The notes: generated from the letters alone by a model not told the origin. A stretch of DNA of 64,000 bases from an uncultured Erysipelotrichaceae bacterium (GCA_903789495.1 CAIFEQ010000001.1:26439-90438), one strand, 5' to 3'. Positions 9,298 to 18,029 are shown, counted from the stretch's first letter. Translations and numbers: made by a program.

Positions 9298-9326
9298 ACA
9301 GTACAACACAGCCTCCCTGATGTCAA
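9298..9326 (-). promoter_or_regulatory. promoter of tRNA-Ile/tRNA-Ala(-ispD)
   Basis: Perfect TTGACA (9321-9326), a 17-bp spacer and TACTGT (9298-9303), about 20 bases before tRNA-Ile. Confidence 0.65.
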
Positions 9327-9389
9327 CGATTTTTTGCTTTTTACAGCCATTTGTGGTACGGTGGTTTGCGGCATTAAAAGAGGGAGAAA

Positions 9390-9884
9390 ATGAACAGTTT
9401 TCTGGACTGGTTTATGGCCACAATCGGCCAGCATATCTCACCGGAATTGTCGGTGTTTCTGGTCAGCATGCTGCCGCTGATCGAGGAAAGAGGGGGACTG
9501 ATTCTGGCAAGGCTGCTGAATATCCCGATGGCAGAGGGAATCGCTCTCTGTGTCTGCGGGAACATCCTGCCGATTCCCTTCATCCTGCTGCTGATCAAGA
9601 AGTTCATTCACTGGCTGGCGGATCACCGCTTTGCCAGACTGGCCAGCTGGCTGCTGGACAAAGCCGAAAAAAACAAGCCGAAGATTGAGAAGTACGGCTT
9701 CTTCGGTCTGACCCTGTTCGTCGGGATCCCGCTGCCGGGCACCGGCGCCTGGACCGGCTCTCTGGTGGCGGCCGTATTCGACATGGATCTGAAGAAAGCC
9801 AGTGTATCCATCCTGATCGGGGTCTTCCTGGCGGCAGTCATCATGACGATCATCTCCTACGGCCTGATCGGTTCCATTCTCTGA
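9390..9884 (+). CDS. small multidrug export protein family membrane protein
   Basis: A 164-residue integral membrane protein of the Sm_multidrug_ex family. Features are the early LPLIEERGGLILA segment, about four hydrophobic helices, and a conserved GIPLPGTGAWTG re-entrant-like loop in the second half. GAGGGAG precedes the ATG. The family name comes from early annotation; export of drugs is not well shown and the true role is uncertain. It is monocistronic, with a strong bidirectional hairpin after it. Confidence 0.85.
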   Translation: MNSFLDWFMATIGQHISPELSVFLVSMLPLIEERGGLILARLLNIPMAEGIALCVCGNILPIPFILLLIKKFIHWLADHRFARLASWLLDKAEKNKPKIEKYGFFGLTLFVGIPLPGTGAWTGSLVAAVFDMDLKKASVSILIGVFLAAVIMTIISYGLIGSIL

Positions 9885-9891
9885 GGAACAG

Positions 9892-9927
9892 AAAAGGGAT
9901 TGCTCTATGACAGCGGCAATCCCTTTT
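9892..9927. terminator. bidirectional terminator
   Basis: AAAAGGGATTGC (9892-9903) pairs perfectly with GCAATCCCTTTT (9916-9927). It serves the membrane protein gene on the plus strand and the EFR1-type gene on the minus strand. Confidence 0.85.
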
Positions 9928-9932
9928 CATGC

Positions 9933-10682
9933 TTACCCGTTCTGGCCGCTGCTTTCTTCCGGATAGACGTACTGCCCGTGCCGGCTGGTCTTGTCATCAT
10001 ACTGGATGGCAAACTGCGGACATTCATGCAGACAGCGCAGGCACATGATGCACTGATCATGCGTCCAGTCCGGCCGGCCGCCGCTTTCCATCTCCATGGC
10101 CTGGGCCGGGCAGAACTTCACGCACATGCCGCAGCCGTTGCAGGAGCTGCCGACATGCAGATGACTGGTGCGTCTGCCCTTCTCATACATGCCGTGGAAC
10201 GGCTTGGCGATCCACATCGGCAGACTGTCCTGGACAAAGCGTCCCTTGTCCCGGTTCTGCACATGCGAGATCACGGTACGGATCTGATTCTCGGATTCCT
10301 TCAGTGTCTGCCGGATCTTCTCCTGATCCGTCACATCAAAGTAATACGTGCAGGTATCCGGCATTTTCACCGAATAGGCCGCATCAAACTCCCGGCCCAG
10401 GGCTTTGGCCGCAAACCTGTCCACCCCGCCGGTCTTCATGCCATAGGTGGCAAGGAAGAACAGATAATCCGCCTTAAAGGAACTGTTCTTCAGAAAAGAC
10501 TCCACATTGGCCGGCAGACCGCCATAGTAGGTCGGTGTGACAATGCCGATCACCTCATCCTCAAAGCTGTTCTGCCCGTTCCGTACGGCATCTTCAATGG
10601 ACAGCAGAGACTGTGACACGGCCGCCGCAGCCGTCTTCGCCACATGTTTGGAATTGCCTGTTGCACTGAAATACAGAATCAT
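9933..10682 (-). CDS. EFR1-family flavodoxin-ferredoxin fusion
   Basis: A 249-residue redox protein. The N-terminal half is a flavodoxin fold (FSATGNSKHVA phosphate loop, TPTYYGGLP). The C-terminal part has two 4Fe-4S motifs (CNGCGMCVKFCP and CIMCLRCLHECP). This arrangement is the EFR1 family, common in anaerobes, moving electrons between a flavin and iron-sulfur clusters. The partner enzyme is unknown. The presence of oxygen-sensitive clusters supports an anaerobic lifestyle. Confidence 0.92.
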   Translation of the reverse strand: MILYFSATGNSKHVAKTAAAAVSQSLLSIEDAVRNGQNSFEDEVIGIVTPTYYGGLPANVESFLKNSSFKADYLFFLATYGMKTGGVDRFAAKALGREFDAAYSVKMPDTCTYYFDVTDQEKIRQTLKESENQIRTVISHVQNRDKGRFVQDSLPMWIAKPFHGMYEKGRRTSHLHVGSSCNGCGMCVKFCPAQAMEMESGGRPDWTHDQCIMCLRCLHECPQFAIQYDDKTSRHGQYVYPEESSGQNG

Positions 10683-10732
10683 AACTTCTCTGCCTCCCTG
10701 TTTGTCTTCTCTATATTATATCGGTTTCGGCA

Positions 10733-10755
10733 GAAAAAAACGGCCGCCGGCCGTT
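10733..10755 (-). terminator. terminator of the small membrane protein gene
   Basis: On the minus strand AACGGCC-GGC-GGCCGTT is followed by a run of Us (plus-strand A run 10733-10740). Confidence 0.7.
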
Positions 10756-10757
10756 CT

Positions 10758-10940
10758 TCAGTGTCTGCTTTGCGCGATTCTTTTCTCCAGGTTTGTTTCT
10801 CTGACCAGTTCCACCAGCCAGATGATGACCGTCAGGGCGGTAAATGCCAGTGCTGCATAGCGGCCGGAATCCGGGAGAATTGAAGTGAAGACTTTCCAGA
10901 TAGCGACGTTCATGCCTGCCAGAATCAGTAGTTCGAGCAT
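10758..10940 (-). CDS. small membrane protein, hypothetical
   Basis: A 60-residue frame with two hydrophobic segments (LELLILAGMNVAIW and ALAFTALTVIIWLVELV) and a charged tail. AGGAGGT lies 12 bases before the ATG, a little far. It ends right before an intrinsic terminator, which supports it being a real single-gene unit. I recognise no family. Confidence 0.55.
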   Translation of the reverse strand: MLELLILAGMNVAIWKVFTSILPDSGRYAALAFTALTVIIWLVELVRETNLEKRIAQSRH

Positions 10941-11067
10941 TTTCTGTTCAGCACCTCCTCTTTACTGCATTGCCGATTATAATGGCTGAAAGGCAGATTG
11001 AAAAGAGTTAAATGACTTTCTTAAAGTTCTTTCACAGAATTTTCATCAGAGCGGCCAGGCAGGTGAT

Positions 11068-11097
11068 TTGGCATCCGGGTGCAGAACGGGATATGAT
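11068..11097 (+). promoter_or_regulatory. promoter of the YihY-family gene
   Basis: TTGGCA (11068-11073), an 18-bp spacer and TATGAT (11092-11097). The expected start of transcription falls at or next to the ATG at 11104. Confidence 0.55.
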
Positions 11098-11103
11098 GAG
11101 ACA

Positions 11104-11979
11104 ATGAAGCGTTATGACTGGAAGCGGACATTTGTGGGCGCCTGGCTGAAGTTCTGGCATCTGGACATGTTCACTTACGCGGCAAATGTCACCTACTATA
11201 TCCTGCTGGCCTGCATGCCGCTGTTCATGTCGATCATCGCCATCTGCAACCTGCTGCCGGATTTTTCCGTGGATGTGGTGGTGCAGACGATCAATGCGCT
11301 GGTACCGGACATTTCCGCCATTCACAGCCTGGTCTACGATGTGGTGGAGAATCTGAATGCCCAGTCCAATGCCTGGCTGGCTTCCCTGGCTGCCCTGACC
11401 GCGGTCTGGTCGGCCAGCTATGGGATTTCCGCCATGCAGAAAGGACTGAAGAAGATCAGCGGGGAGTCCTATTCCTTTTTCCGGGACAAGCCTTCCGCAC
11501 TGCTGTACACCATCTTCTTCCAGCTCCTTCTGGCACTGTTTCTGATCTTCAATCTGCTGAGCAGTTCCCTGGTGAAGATTCTGGATCAGCAGGGCATCCA
11601 CCCCTATCTGCACCGGCTGCTGGAACGGTTCATGACCATCGCCAGTGCCAGCGGCCTGGTCACCATGATCCTGACCTTCGTCATGATGCTGCTGATGTAT
11701 ACCTTCCTGCCCCGGGATCACCGGAAATGGAAACACCAGGCCGCCGGGGCTGTCCTGGTCACTCTGCTCTGGATCATCTTCTCCCGCCTCTTCACGTTCT
11801 TCATGACCCGGCTGTGGGTCTCGTCGTTCATCTATGGTTCGCTGACCGCCATCTTCCTGCTCAACCTCTGGCTCTGGTTCATCATGTGCTTCTTCTTCTA
11901 CGGAGCCTGCCTGAACCAGTCGCTCTTTGAGCAGCGCCAGGAGCAGAAGAAAAAGAACGCGCAGAACAGCGCATCGTAA
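11104..11979 (+). CDS. YihY/virulence factor BrkB family membrane protein
   Basis: A 291-residue polytopic protein of the YihY/BrkB family, once misnamed RNase BN. It has six hydrophobic segments, the early TYYILLACMPLF segment and the YGSLTAIFLLNLWLWF segment near the end typical of the family. The function in Firmicutes is not settled. The ATG at 11104 lacks a clear Shine-Dalgarno and sits seven bases after the -10 box, so the mRNA may be leaderless. An upstream TTG reading from 11068 would start inside the -35 box and is rejected. Confidence 0.88.
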   Translation: MKRYDWKRTFVGAWLKFWHLDMFTYAANVTYYILLACMPLFMSIIAICNLLPDFSVDVVVQTINALVPDISAIHSLVYDVVENLNAQSNAWLASLAALTAVWSASYGISAMQKGLKKISGESYSFFRDKPSALLYTIFFQLLLALFLIFNLLSSSLVKILDQQGIHPYLHRLLERFMTIASASGLVTMILTFVMMLLMYTFLPRDHRKWKHQAAGAVLVTLLWIIFSRLFTFFMTRLWVSSFIYGSLTAIFLLNLWLWFIMCFFFYGACLNQSLFEQRQEQKKKNAQNSAS

Positions 11980-12015
11980 CGTAATGTTTTCTGGTCCTTT
12001 GCAGAAGCAAACAGG

Positions 12016-12021
12016 TATAAT
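12016..12021 (+). promoter_or_regulatory. -10 box before putP
   Basis: TATAAT 31 bases upstream of the putP ATG. No convincing -35 box is present at the right spacing, so an activator may be needed. Confidence 0.35.
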
Positions 12022-12052
12022 GGATGCATGCTTTGCAGGGGGATGAAGAAAC

Positions 12053-13582
12053 ATGAGTGATGCACAGGTCGGGATTCTGCTGACCATGATTGTCTATCTG
12101 CTCGGGATGCTGATGATCGGATTCATCGTATCCCGGCAGAATGCCACGGTCAGTGATTTTTATCTGGGCGGCCGCCGGCTGGGCCCGTTTGTCACGGCCA
12201 TGAGTGCCGAGGCCAGCGACATGAGCAGCTATCTGCTCATGGGTCTGCCCGGTCTGGCGTACCTGAGCGGTGTGGCGGATGTGGGCTGGACGGCGATCGG
12301 TCTGGCCATCGGTACCTATCTCAACTGGCTGATCGTAGCCAGAAAGATCCGCCGCTATACCGCCCGGACCGGTTCCATCACCATTCCGGATTTCTTTTCC
12401 GACCGCTATGGAGATGAAAAGCGCATCCTGATGCTCATTGCGGCCCTGGAGATCATCATTTTCTTTGTGCCCTACACAGGCTCCGGTTTCGCCGCCTGCG
12501 GCAAACTGTTCTCCTCCCTGTTCGGCGTCGACTATCACATCGCCATGATCATCTCAGCTGCGGTCATCATTGCCTATACCACCATGGGCGGCTTCCTGGC
12601 CGCCAGCATCACCGACCTGATCCAGAGCATCGTCATGACCATTGCCCTGATTGCCATTCTGCTCTTCGGCGTCAGCACGGCCGGCGGGATGTCGGCGGTC
12701 CTGGAGAATGCGGCTTCCCTGCCCGGCTATCTGAGTTTCACCCAGACCTATCAGCCGGCGACAGGAACCGCGGCCCCCTACAGCACCCTGACCATCGTCT
12801 CGACCCTGGCCTGGGGCCTGGGCTACTTCGGCATGCCCCACATCCTGCTGCGTTTCATGGCGATTGAAGATGAAGAGAAACTGACTCTCAGCCGCCGGGT
12901 CGCCAGCATCTGGGTGGTGATCTCCATGGCCATTGCGGTCTTCATCGGCATCATGGGCCGGGCACTTTCCCTGGAGGGAATTCTGCCGACCTTAAGCGGC
13001 AGTGATTCGGAAACGATCATCGTCCTGATTGCCGACATGCTGTCGAAACACGGCACACTGGCCACGGTGCTGGCCGGCATCGTGCTCTCCGGCATCCTGG
13101 CCGCGACCATGTCCACGGCGGATTCCCAGCTGCTGGCCGCCAGTTCCTCCGTCTCGGAGAACATCGTGCATCAGTTCTTCCATGTCAGCCTGGATGAGAA
13201 GCAGCTCATGCGGGTCGCCCGCATGTCCCTGCTCATCATTGCCGTGATCGGCGTGGGCATTGCCTGGGATCCTGACAGTTCGGTTTTCAACATTGTTTCC
13301 TTTGCCTGGGCCGGCTTCGGAGCCACCTTCGGCCCGGTTGTCCTGCTGGCCCTGTTCTGGCGTCGTTCCAACCGTCAGGGGGCCCTGGCCGGGCTGCTGT
13401 CCGGCGGTGCCATGGTCTTCATCTGGAAGTTCCTGGTCCGGCCCCTGGGCGGGGTGTGGAATCTCTATGAACTCCTGCCGGCCTTCCTGATTGCGCTGTT
13501 ATGCAATGTGGCAGTATCCCTGCTGACTCCGGAACCGGATTCCTCCATAACGGCCGTCTTTGATGAAATGCATCAGCGCTGA
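12053..13582 (+). CDS. putP: sodium/proline symporter
   Basis: A 509-residue sodium:solute symporter, about 13 helices, importing proline with Na+. The sodium-site signature AEASDMSSYLLMGLPGLAY and FYLGGRRLGP match PutP. GGGGGATG precedes the ATG. Other members carry pantothenate or sugars, but overall similarity is closest to PutP. It is a single gene ended by a long hairpin. A putA catabolic gene is not in the window, so the role may be osmoprotection or amino-acid supply. Confidence 0.92.
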   Translation: MSDAQVGILLTMIVYLLGMLMIGFIVSRQNATVSDFYLGGRRLGPFVTAMSAEASDMSSYLLMGLPGLAYLSGVADVGWTAIGLAIGTYLNWLIVARKIRRYTARTGSITIPDFFSDRYGDEKRILMLIAALEIIIFFVPYTGSGFAACGKLFSSLFGVDYHIAMIISAAVIIAYTTMGGFLAASITDLIQSIVMTIALIAILLFGVSTAGGMSAVLENAASLPGYLSFTQTYQPATGTAAPYSTLTIVSTLAWGLGYFGMPHILLRFMAIEDEEKLTLSRRVASIWVVISMAIAVFIGIMGRALSLEGILPTLSGSDSETIIVLIADMLSKHGTLATVLAGIVLSGILAATMSTADSQLLAASSSVSENIVHQFFHVSLDEKQLMRVARMSLLIIAVIGVGIAWDPDSSVFNIVSFAWAGFGATFGPVVLLALFWRRSNRQGALAGLLSGGAMVFIWKFLVRPLGGVWNLYELLPAFLIALLCNVAVSLLTPEPDSSITAVFDEMHQR

Positions 13583-13625
13583 AAAAAAATGCTGTCTCTG
13601 CAGGTCAGAGCACAGCATTTCTTTT
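13582..13625. terminator. bidirectional terminator
   Basis: AAATGCTGT (13587-13595) pairs with ACAGCATTT (13612-13620), with inner CTCTG/CAGAG pairs. A8 lies on the left and T5 on the right, so it works for both putP and the convergent flavodoxin gene. Confidence 0.85.
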
Positions 13626-13629
13626 TATC

Positions 13630-14253
13630 TCAGCGGATGAAGTTGGTCGCGATGAAGGGTTCGCGGGCAGGCGGCTGAACGCCGTTCTGACGGCCGCATG
13701 CAATGCACTGCAGCAGCCAGGCCATGTTTTCCCCCAGGGTCCGCATGGTCTGCAGTCCTTCCGCATCCTGCCGGGCTTCTTCCGGCGTATTGCCGTGAAT
13801 CTGGTTCCAGTACTGGGAGGTCACCACCGGCATGTTGCTCATCTGGAAGTACATGAGCAGCCGCTGATAGGCTGCGGTTGCCCCGCCCCGGCGGCAGGTG
13901 ACTACACAGCTGGCCGGCTTGTCTGCCCAGCAGCCATGACTGCTGTAGAACAGCCGGTCCAGGAAGGCCGTGATCTGCGCGCATGGTCCGCCATAGTAGA
14001 CCGGCGCCCCGACGATCAGTCCGTCGAATTCTCCGGCCCTGGCATTGACCTCGTTGACCTTGTCGTCAAAGACACATCTGCCGCTCTGGAAGCACCTGCC
14101 GCAGGCAATGCAGCCCGGGATGGCCTGATTGCCCAGCCACAGCAGCTCGGTTTCAATCCCCCGCTTCTGCAGGGTCTTGATCACCTCCTGCAGAGCGACA
14201 TCCGTGCAGCCATGCTCATGCGGGCTGCCATTGATCAGAAGAACTTTTGCCAT
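13630..14253 (-). CDS. flavodoxin-family NAD(P)H-dependent FMN reductase-like protein
   Basis: A 207-residue multimeric flavodoxin (WrbA/iron-sulfur flavoprotein-like). It has the FMN phosphate loop LINGSPHEHGCT, a CIACGRCFQSGRC cluster of cysteines near 48-59 that could hold an iron-sulfur cluster or act in redox, and GAPVYYGGPCAQ. A second CIACGR motif occurs near residue 182, which is unusual. AGGAGG precedes the ATG. The physiological partner is unknown. Confidence 0.88.
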   Translation of the reverse strand: MAKVLLINGSPHEHGCTDVALQEVIKTLQKRGIETELLWLGNQAIPGCIACGRCFQSGRCVFDDKVNEVNARAGEFDGLIVGAPVYYGGPCAQITAFLDRLFYSSHGCWADKPASCVVTCRRGGATAAYQRLLMYFQMSNMPVVTSQYWNQIHGNTPEEARQDAEGLQTMRTLGENMAWLLQCIACGRQNGVQPPAREPFIATNFIR

Positions 14254-14285
14254 ATTCTCATCCTCCTTTACACCTTGAAATCTTC

Positions 14286-14314
14286 TCGACTTTTCCCTGT
14301 CGCTATGTTATATT
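14286..14314 (+). promoter_or_regulatory. promoter of tRNA-Val
   Basis: TCGACT (14286-14291), a 17-bp spacer and TATATT (14309-14314), 12 bases before the tRNA. Confidence 0.5.
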
Positions 14315-14326
14315 GATTAGGCACTT

Positions 14327-14402
14327 GAGTGATTAGCTCAGTTGGGAGAGCACTTCCTTGACGTGGAAGGGGTCAGGGGTTCGAGTCCCTTATCACTCAC
14401 CA
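14327..14402 (+). tRNA. tRNA-Val(GAC)
   Basis: Acceptor GAGTGAT/ATCACTC, anticodon loop TTGACGT (anticodon GAC), T-loop TTCGAGT and encoded CCA. A terminator hairpin follows at 14416. Confidence 0.97.
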
Positions 14403-14415
14403 TGATGTTTCAGGA

Positions 14416-14439
14416 AACCGCTCTGCAGAGCGGTTTTTT
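14416..14439 (+). terminator. tRNA-Val terminator
   Basis: Perfect palindrome AACCGCTCTG/CAGAGCGGTT followed by six Ts. Confidence 0.85.
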
Positions 14440-14446
14440 CAATAAG

Positions 14447-14464
14447 TGGGACAAAACCGGGACA
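14447..14464 (+). repeat. possible relic integrase arm-type sites after tRNA-Val
   Basis: Two GGGACA hexamers (14448-14453 and 14459-14464) are spaced 11 bp apart. This matches the spacing of GGGGACA/GGAGACA pairs at both ends of the tRNA-Thr element (27859-27876 and 33825-33842). No integrase or second tRNA 3' end is present here, so it may be a scar. The other bases to 14610 show nothing else recognisable. Confidence 0.4.
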
Positions 14465-14610
14465 CAATTTGTTCTCCCTTCTCATTCTTTTACCATGAAA
14501 TCGATATGGCTCGAAAGATTATTTTCAGCCGGTACATCCCATTTTTCTGTTTCTGAAGCACACAAAAGACATCTGAGGACCGGAAACTGAACCAGTCCTG
14601 CTGCATAATG

Positions 14611-14636
14611 AAAAGCCGTGAACGTCCACGGTTTTT
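14611..14636. terminator. terminator of the Rrf2 gene
   Basis: AAAAGCCGTG (14611-14620) pairs with CACGGTTTTT (14627-14636), with one G-U pair. U-rich on both sides, so it can act in both directions. Confidence 0.7.
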
Positions 14637-14656
14637 CATTCCGGACTGCAGAAGAT

Positions 14657-15091
14657 TCAGATTTCCTGACCCGGCAGGCTGCAGCTGCCAGCCAGCAGGT
14701 CAGCCATGGTCACACTGGAAAAATAATTTACCAGCATCTCATGAACATGATGCCAGAGACCGACTTCGACGCAGTTTTTATAATGTGGACAGTAAGCAGC
14801 CGGATCACCGCTTTTCAGACATGATACCAGCATCAGATTATCCGTCAGGTTCAGGATATCGATGACTCTGATCTGTTCTGCTGGAAGGGTGCATTTGTAG
14901 CCCCCGTCCTTGCCGCGTTCACTCTTCAGGACTCCGCCTTTGACCAGTGGCGTGACCAGCTGCTCCAGATACTTTCTGGACAGATTCTGCCGGTCAGCAG
15001 AGGAGCTGATGGAAACGTACCCTTCTTCCTGGTGCTGCAGAATATCAGCAACCAGACGGATCGAGTACCGTCCACGCGTTGAAATTTTCAT
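14657..15091 (-). CDS. Rrf2-family transcriptional regulator
   Basis: A 144-residue DNA-binding regulator. The N-terminal winged helix (STRGRYSIRLVADILQ, NLSRKYLEQLVTPLVKGGVLKSERGKDGGY) matches Rrf2/IscR/CymR. Three cysteines at 91, 101 and 107 lie in the region where IscR and NsrR bind an iron-sulfur cluster, so it may sense iron-sulfur status, NO or redox. CymR-type members lack such cysteines. No iron-sulfur assembly or cysteine genes are adjacent, so the target is unknown. The gene is monocistronic. Confidence 0.9.
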   Translation of the reverse strand: MKISTRGRYSIRLVADILQHQEEGYVSISSSADRQNLSRKYLEQLVTPLVKGGVLKSERGKDGGYKCTLPAEQIRVIDILNLTDNLMLVSCLKSGDPAAYCPHYKNCVEVGLWHHVHEMLVNYFSSVTMADLLAGSCSLPGQEI

Positions 15092-15226
15092 AAAATAACC
15101 CCCAGCGACTTAATCATAAATCAGAAACAAAGGCTTGAATATGATTTTTTTAACACATCTGTTACCTTTGAATTCTGATCTTTTCAATAGAGTTTTTCAG
15201 AAAAACCGGCCGCAGCCGGTTTGGTT

Positions 15227-16492
15227 TCAGTTGGTCTGTTCTGCTTCCGCGAGATGGGCAGGCGGCAGGTTCTTCCGCTCTTCCATCAGCTTCTGCTTGT
15301 CACTGCGGATCTGTTCCTGCAGCTGCGGATCGGCATAGATGTCCAGGGCCAGGAAGACCTGTGCCAGGATGGCCTGGTGCAGTCGGGTAAAGTGATTGAT
15401 CTCCCCGAGGCAGTATGGCAGGAACGCTTCCTCATGGCACTCATAGCCGTCATCATTGTTGGCCGCAAAGGAGCAGTAGGCCGTCGGGCAGACCTTCGAG
15501 ACATTGCCCACGTCGCTGGATCCGCTGGGTTCTTCCGTTTCGGCATGCACGTTCTGCTCGCCGATGGCTTCCAGTGCCTGCACGAAATGCTGCACCAGCG
15601 TGGGGTTGGGCTTGTAGTCATCATAGGAATTCTCAAAGTAACGCAGATCGACCGTGGCACCGGCCATCAGGGCACCGCCCCTGGCACAGTTGATGACCTT
15701 TTCCGTCAGGGTATTCAGATATTTGCGGTCCGCCGCCCGGATATACCACTTCGACTGGGCCAGGGCGGGAACGACATTGGGTGCCAGTCCGCCGTTGGAG
15801 ATGATGCCATGCATGCGGACATCCGGCGTGACATGCTGACGGAGCGCGTTGACCCCGTTGAACATCAGATAGCAGGCATCCAGGGCATTGATCCCCTTCT
15901 CCGGATGACCGGCCGCGTGGCTCGACAGGCCGTGATAGGTGAACTCGACCGAGTCAATGGCCAGGAAGCCCTGTCCCAGCCGGGTATCATGCCCGCCGGC
16001 AATATGGATCTGCATGGCCGCATCGATGTCATCGAAGCAGCCGGCATTGACCATGTCCACCTTGCCGCCGCGGGTTTCTTCCGCCGGGCAGCCCATGTAG
16101 ATGATGGTACCGGCAAAGCCGTACTCATCCTTGAGCTTTTTCAGCACCGCACAGGCGCCCAGGCAGTTGGCGGCGATGAAATTATGACCGCAGGCATGCC
16201 CGTTCTGATCGTGGCCGGGGCCATAGCCGGGCAGGGCATCATACTCGGCCAGGAAGGCCACTCTGGGAAAACCGCTGCCGTATTCGGCCTGAAAGGCGGT
16301 ATCCAGGCCGGCCAGCGGGGCCTTTACCGTAAAGCCAAGGGCTTCCAGCTGCTGCTTCAGATAAGCTGCCGACTGGTATTCCTGCATGCCGAGTTCATGA
16401 TAGTTGAAAATGGTACAGGCCGCCTCTTCAAACAGGGCTCCATCCGCCTGTTCCAGCTGGCGGGCTGACTGCTTCATGCTTTCAATGTTCAT
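15227..16492 (-). CDS. M20-family amidohydrolase (AbgB-like)
   Basis: A metal-dependent amidohydrolase of the M20D group that removes acyl or aminoacyl groups from amino acids. Visible features are the metal motif NGHACGHNFIAA, the catalytic Glu pair PAEETRGG, and the dimerisation domain with SSHAAGHPEKGINALDA. The start at 16492 has AAAGGA upstream; a reading from 16525 has none. It follows the YfcC-type transporter by 51 bases, and both sit under a lysine riboswitch. That suggests the substrate is a lysine conjugate such as an acylated lysine or a lysine-containing peptide, which is inference. Confidence 0.88.
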   Translation of the reverse strand: MNIESMKQSARQLEQADGALFEEAACTIFNYHELGMQEYQSAAYLKQQLEALGFTVKAPLAGLDTAFQAEYGSGFPRVAFLAEYDALPGYGPGHDQNGHACGHNFIAANCLGACAVLKKLKDEYGFAGTIIYMGCPAEETRGGKVDMVNAGCFDDIDAAMQIHIAGGHDTRLGQGFLAIDSVEFTYHGLSSHAAGHPEKGINALDACYLMFNGVNALRQHVTPDVRMHGIISNGGLAPNVVPALAQSKWYIRAADRKYLNTLTEKVINCARGGALMAGATVDLRYFENSYDDYKPNPTLVQHFVQALEAIGEQNVHAETEEPSGSSDVGNVSKVCPTAYCSFAANNDDGYECHEEAFLPYCLGEINHFTRLHQAILAQVFLALDIYADPQLQEQIRSDKQKLMEERKNLPPAHLAEAEQTN

Positions 16493-16543
16493 CTTACTGT
16501 TCCTTTCTGAAAAAGAAGGCAGCATTTCCTGCCTTCTGACTGC

Positions 16544-17971
16544 TTACAGACCGATGCCGATGGCCACGCTGATCATGACCAGCTGCAGGACGAAATAGAC
16601 GGCAAACAGCTTGGCAATGTACGGATACCACTTGTCGACCGGTACGCCGGAGATGCCGCAGATGGTGAAGACACCGGTCGGAATGAACATGTTGGAGTAG
16701 CCGTCGCCGAAGGTCTCAGCCAGCACGGCAACCTGACGGGAGACACCCAGCAGATCGGACAGCGGAGCCATGATCGGCATGACCGCAGCAGCCTGCCCGG
16801 AACCGGACGGGATGAAGAAGTTCATGATGTTCTGAATGACGACCATGATGATGCCGGACGCGTACTTGCCGGCACCGCCCAGCCAGGAGGACAGGCCATA
16901 GAGAATCGTGTCAATGATCTGACCGGACTGCAGGGTGATCAGGATGCCTCTGGCAAGACCCACGATCATGGCGCCGAAGATCATCTCTCTGGCCCCGTCC
17001 ACGAAGGTCTCGGCGATCTGGTTGGCATTGAAGCCGCCGATAATGCCGACGACGACCATGGAGATCATGAACAGCACGGCCAGTTCATCAATGTACCAGC
17101 CCTTGACGATGACGCCCCAGACCATCAGGGCGAAGACGACTACGAAGGTAATGCCGCAGGCCACGTTCCGGCCCGTCATCCGGATGCTGGTGAGTTCATC
17201 TCTGCTCTTGCCCTCCCCCATATGCTGGAAGCGGGTGCCGTACAGCAGGGACTTGGTGGGATCCTTCTTGATCATGCTCGCATAGCGCAGGACATAGAAG
17301 ATGCCGACGCCTTCAAAGAGCACGAAGCAGAACAGCCGGAACCACAGCATCTCTCTGGTCATGGAAATGCCCGAGACCGCGTTGGCCACGCCGACCGTGA
17401 ACGGATTCAGGGTTGCCGAGGCAAAGCCGGTCTGGACCCCGATACTGACGATGGAGACGCCGACGATCGCGTCATAGCCCAGGGCCTGGGCAATGCCTAT
17501 GAAGATCGGGTACATGCCGTAGGTTTCTTCCGACATGCCCATGGTGGAACCCAGAATGCCGAAGACGATCATGATGATGGCGAAGATCCAGTTGGCGGAC
17601 AGCCTGCCCGTCTTGCGGATCAGCGCGCCCATCAGGGCATCGAAGGAGCCGTTCTTGATCATCATCGAGACAAAGCCATAGGCGAAGATGATGAAGAAGA
17701 TGATGTCGGCTGCCTGCACGAAGCCCTGTTCGATGCTGTAGAAGATCCCGACGATGCCGACCGGCGTAGACTCGACCTGATGGTAGGAGCCCGGTACGAC
17801 AGTGGTGTATCCGGCAGCGCTCGTGGTCCTGTCGAAGACACCGGCCGGAATGATCCAGGTCAGGACGGCACAGATTGCCACCATTGCAAAGATGATGACG
17901 TAGGTGTGCGGCATGCGGAAATGATGCTGCTGAGGCGTATTCTCTGTGTTCACTGCTGCTGATTCTGTCAT
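16544..17971 (-). CDS. YfcC-family transporter under lysine riboswitch control
   Basis: A 475-residue, about 12-helix permease of the YfcC (C4-dicarboxylate anaerobic carrier-like) family. Features are PHTYVIIFAMVAICAVLTWIIPAG at the N-terminus and two repeated halves with NFFIPSGSGQAAAVMPIM, a hairpin-like substrate loop. Family members are often annotated as basic amino acid or arginine/ornithine carriers. GAGAGGAAAG precedes the ATG. The leader carries a lysine riboswitch with its own terminator, which indicates lysine, or a compound converted to lysine by the M20 partner, as the cargo. I am sure of the family; the substrate is inferred. Confidence 0.9.
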   Translation of the reverse strand: MTESAAVNTENTPQQHHFRMPHTYVIIFAMVAICAVLTWIIPAGVFDRTTSAAGYTTVVPGSYHQVESTPVGIVGIFYSIEQGFVQAADIIFFIIFAYGFVSMMIKNGSFDALMGALIRKTGRLSANWIFAIIMIVFGILGSTMGMSEETYGMYPIFIGIAQALGYDAIVGVSIVSIGVQTGFASATLNPFTVGVANAVSGISMTREMLWFRLFCFVLFEGVGIFYVLRYASMIKKDPTKSLLYGTRFQHMGEGKSRDELTSIRMTGRNVACGITFVVVFALMVWGVIVKGWYIDELAVLFMISMVVVGIIGGFNANQIAETFVDGAREMIFGAMIVGLARGILITLQSGQIIDTILYGLSSWLGGAGKYASGIIMVVIQNIMNFFIPSGSGQAAAVMPIMAPLSDLLGVSRQVAVLAETFGDGYSNMFIPTGVFTICGISGVPVDKWYPYIAKLFAVYFVLQLVMISVAIGIGL

Positions 17972-17996
17972 ACTGCTTTCCTCTCCCCGTTACCCA

Positions 17997-18029
17997 TAAC
18001 AAAAGTCGGTGCATGGGATATGCGCCGAC
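17997..18029 (-). terminator. riboswitch expression-platform terminator
   Basis: On the minus strand GTCGGCGCAT-ATCCC-ATGCACCGAC (one C-A mismatch) is followed by TTTTGTT, 26 bases before the transporter ATG. It lies downstream of the lysine aptamer and is the likely OFF state at high lysine. Confidence 0.75.
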
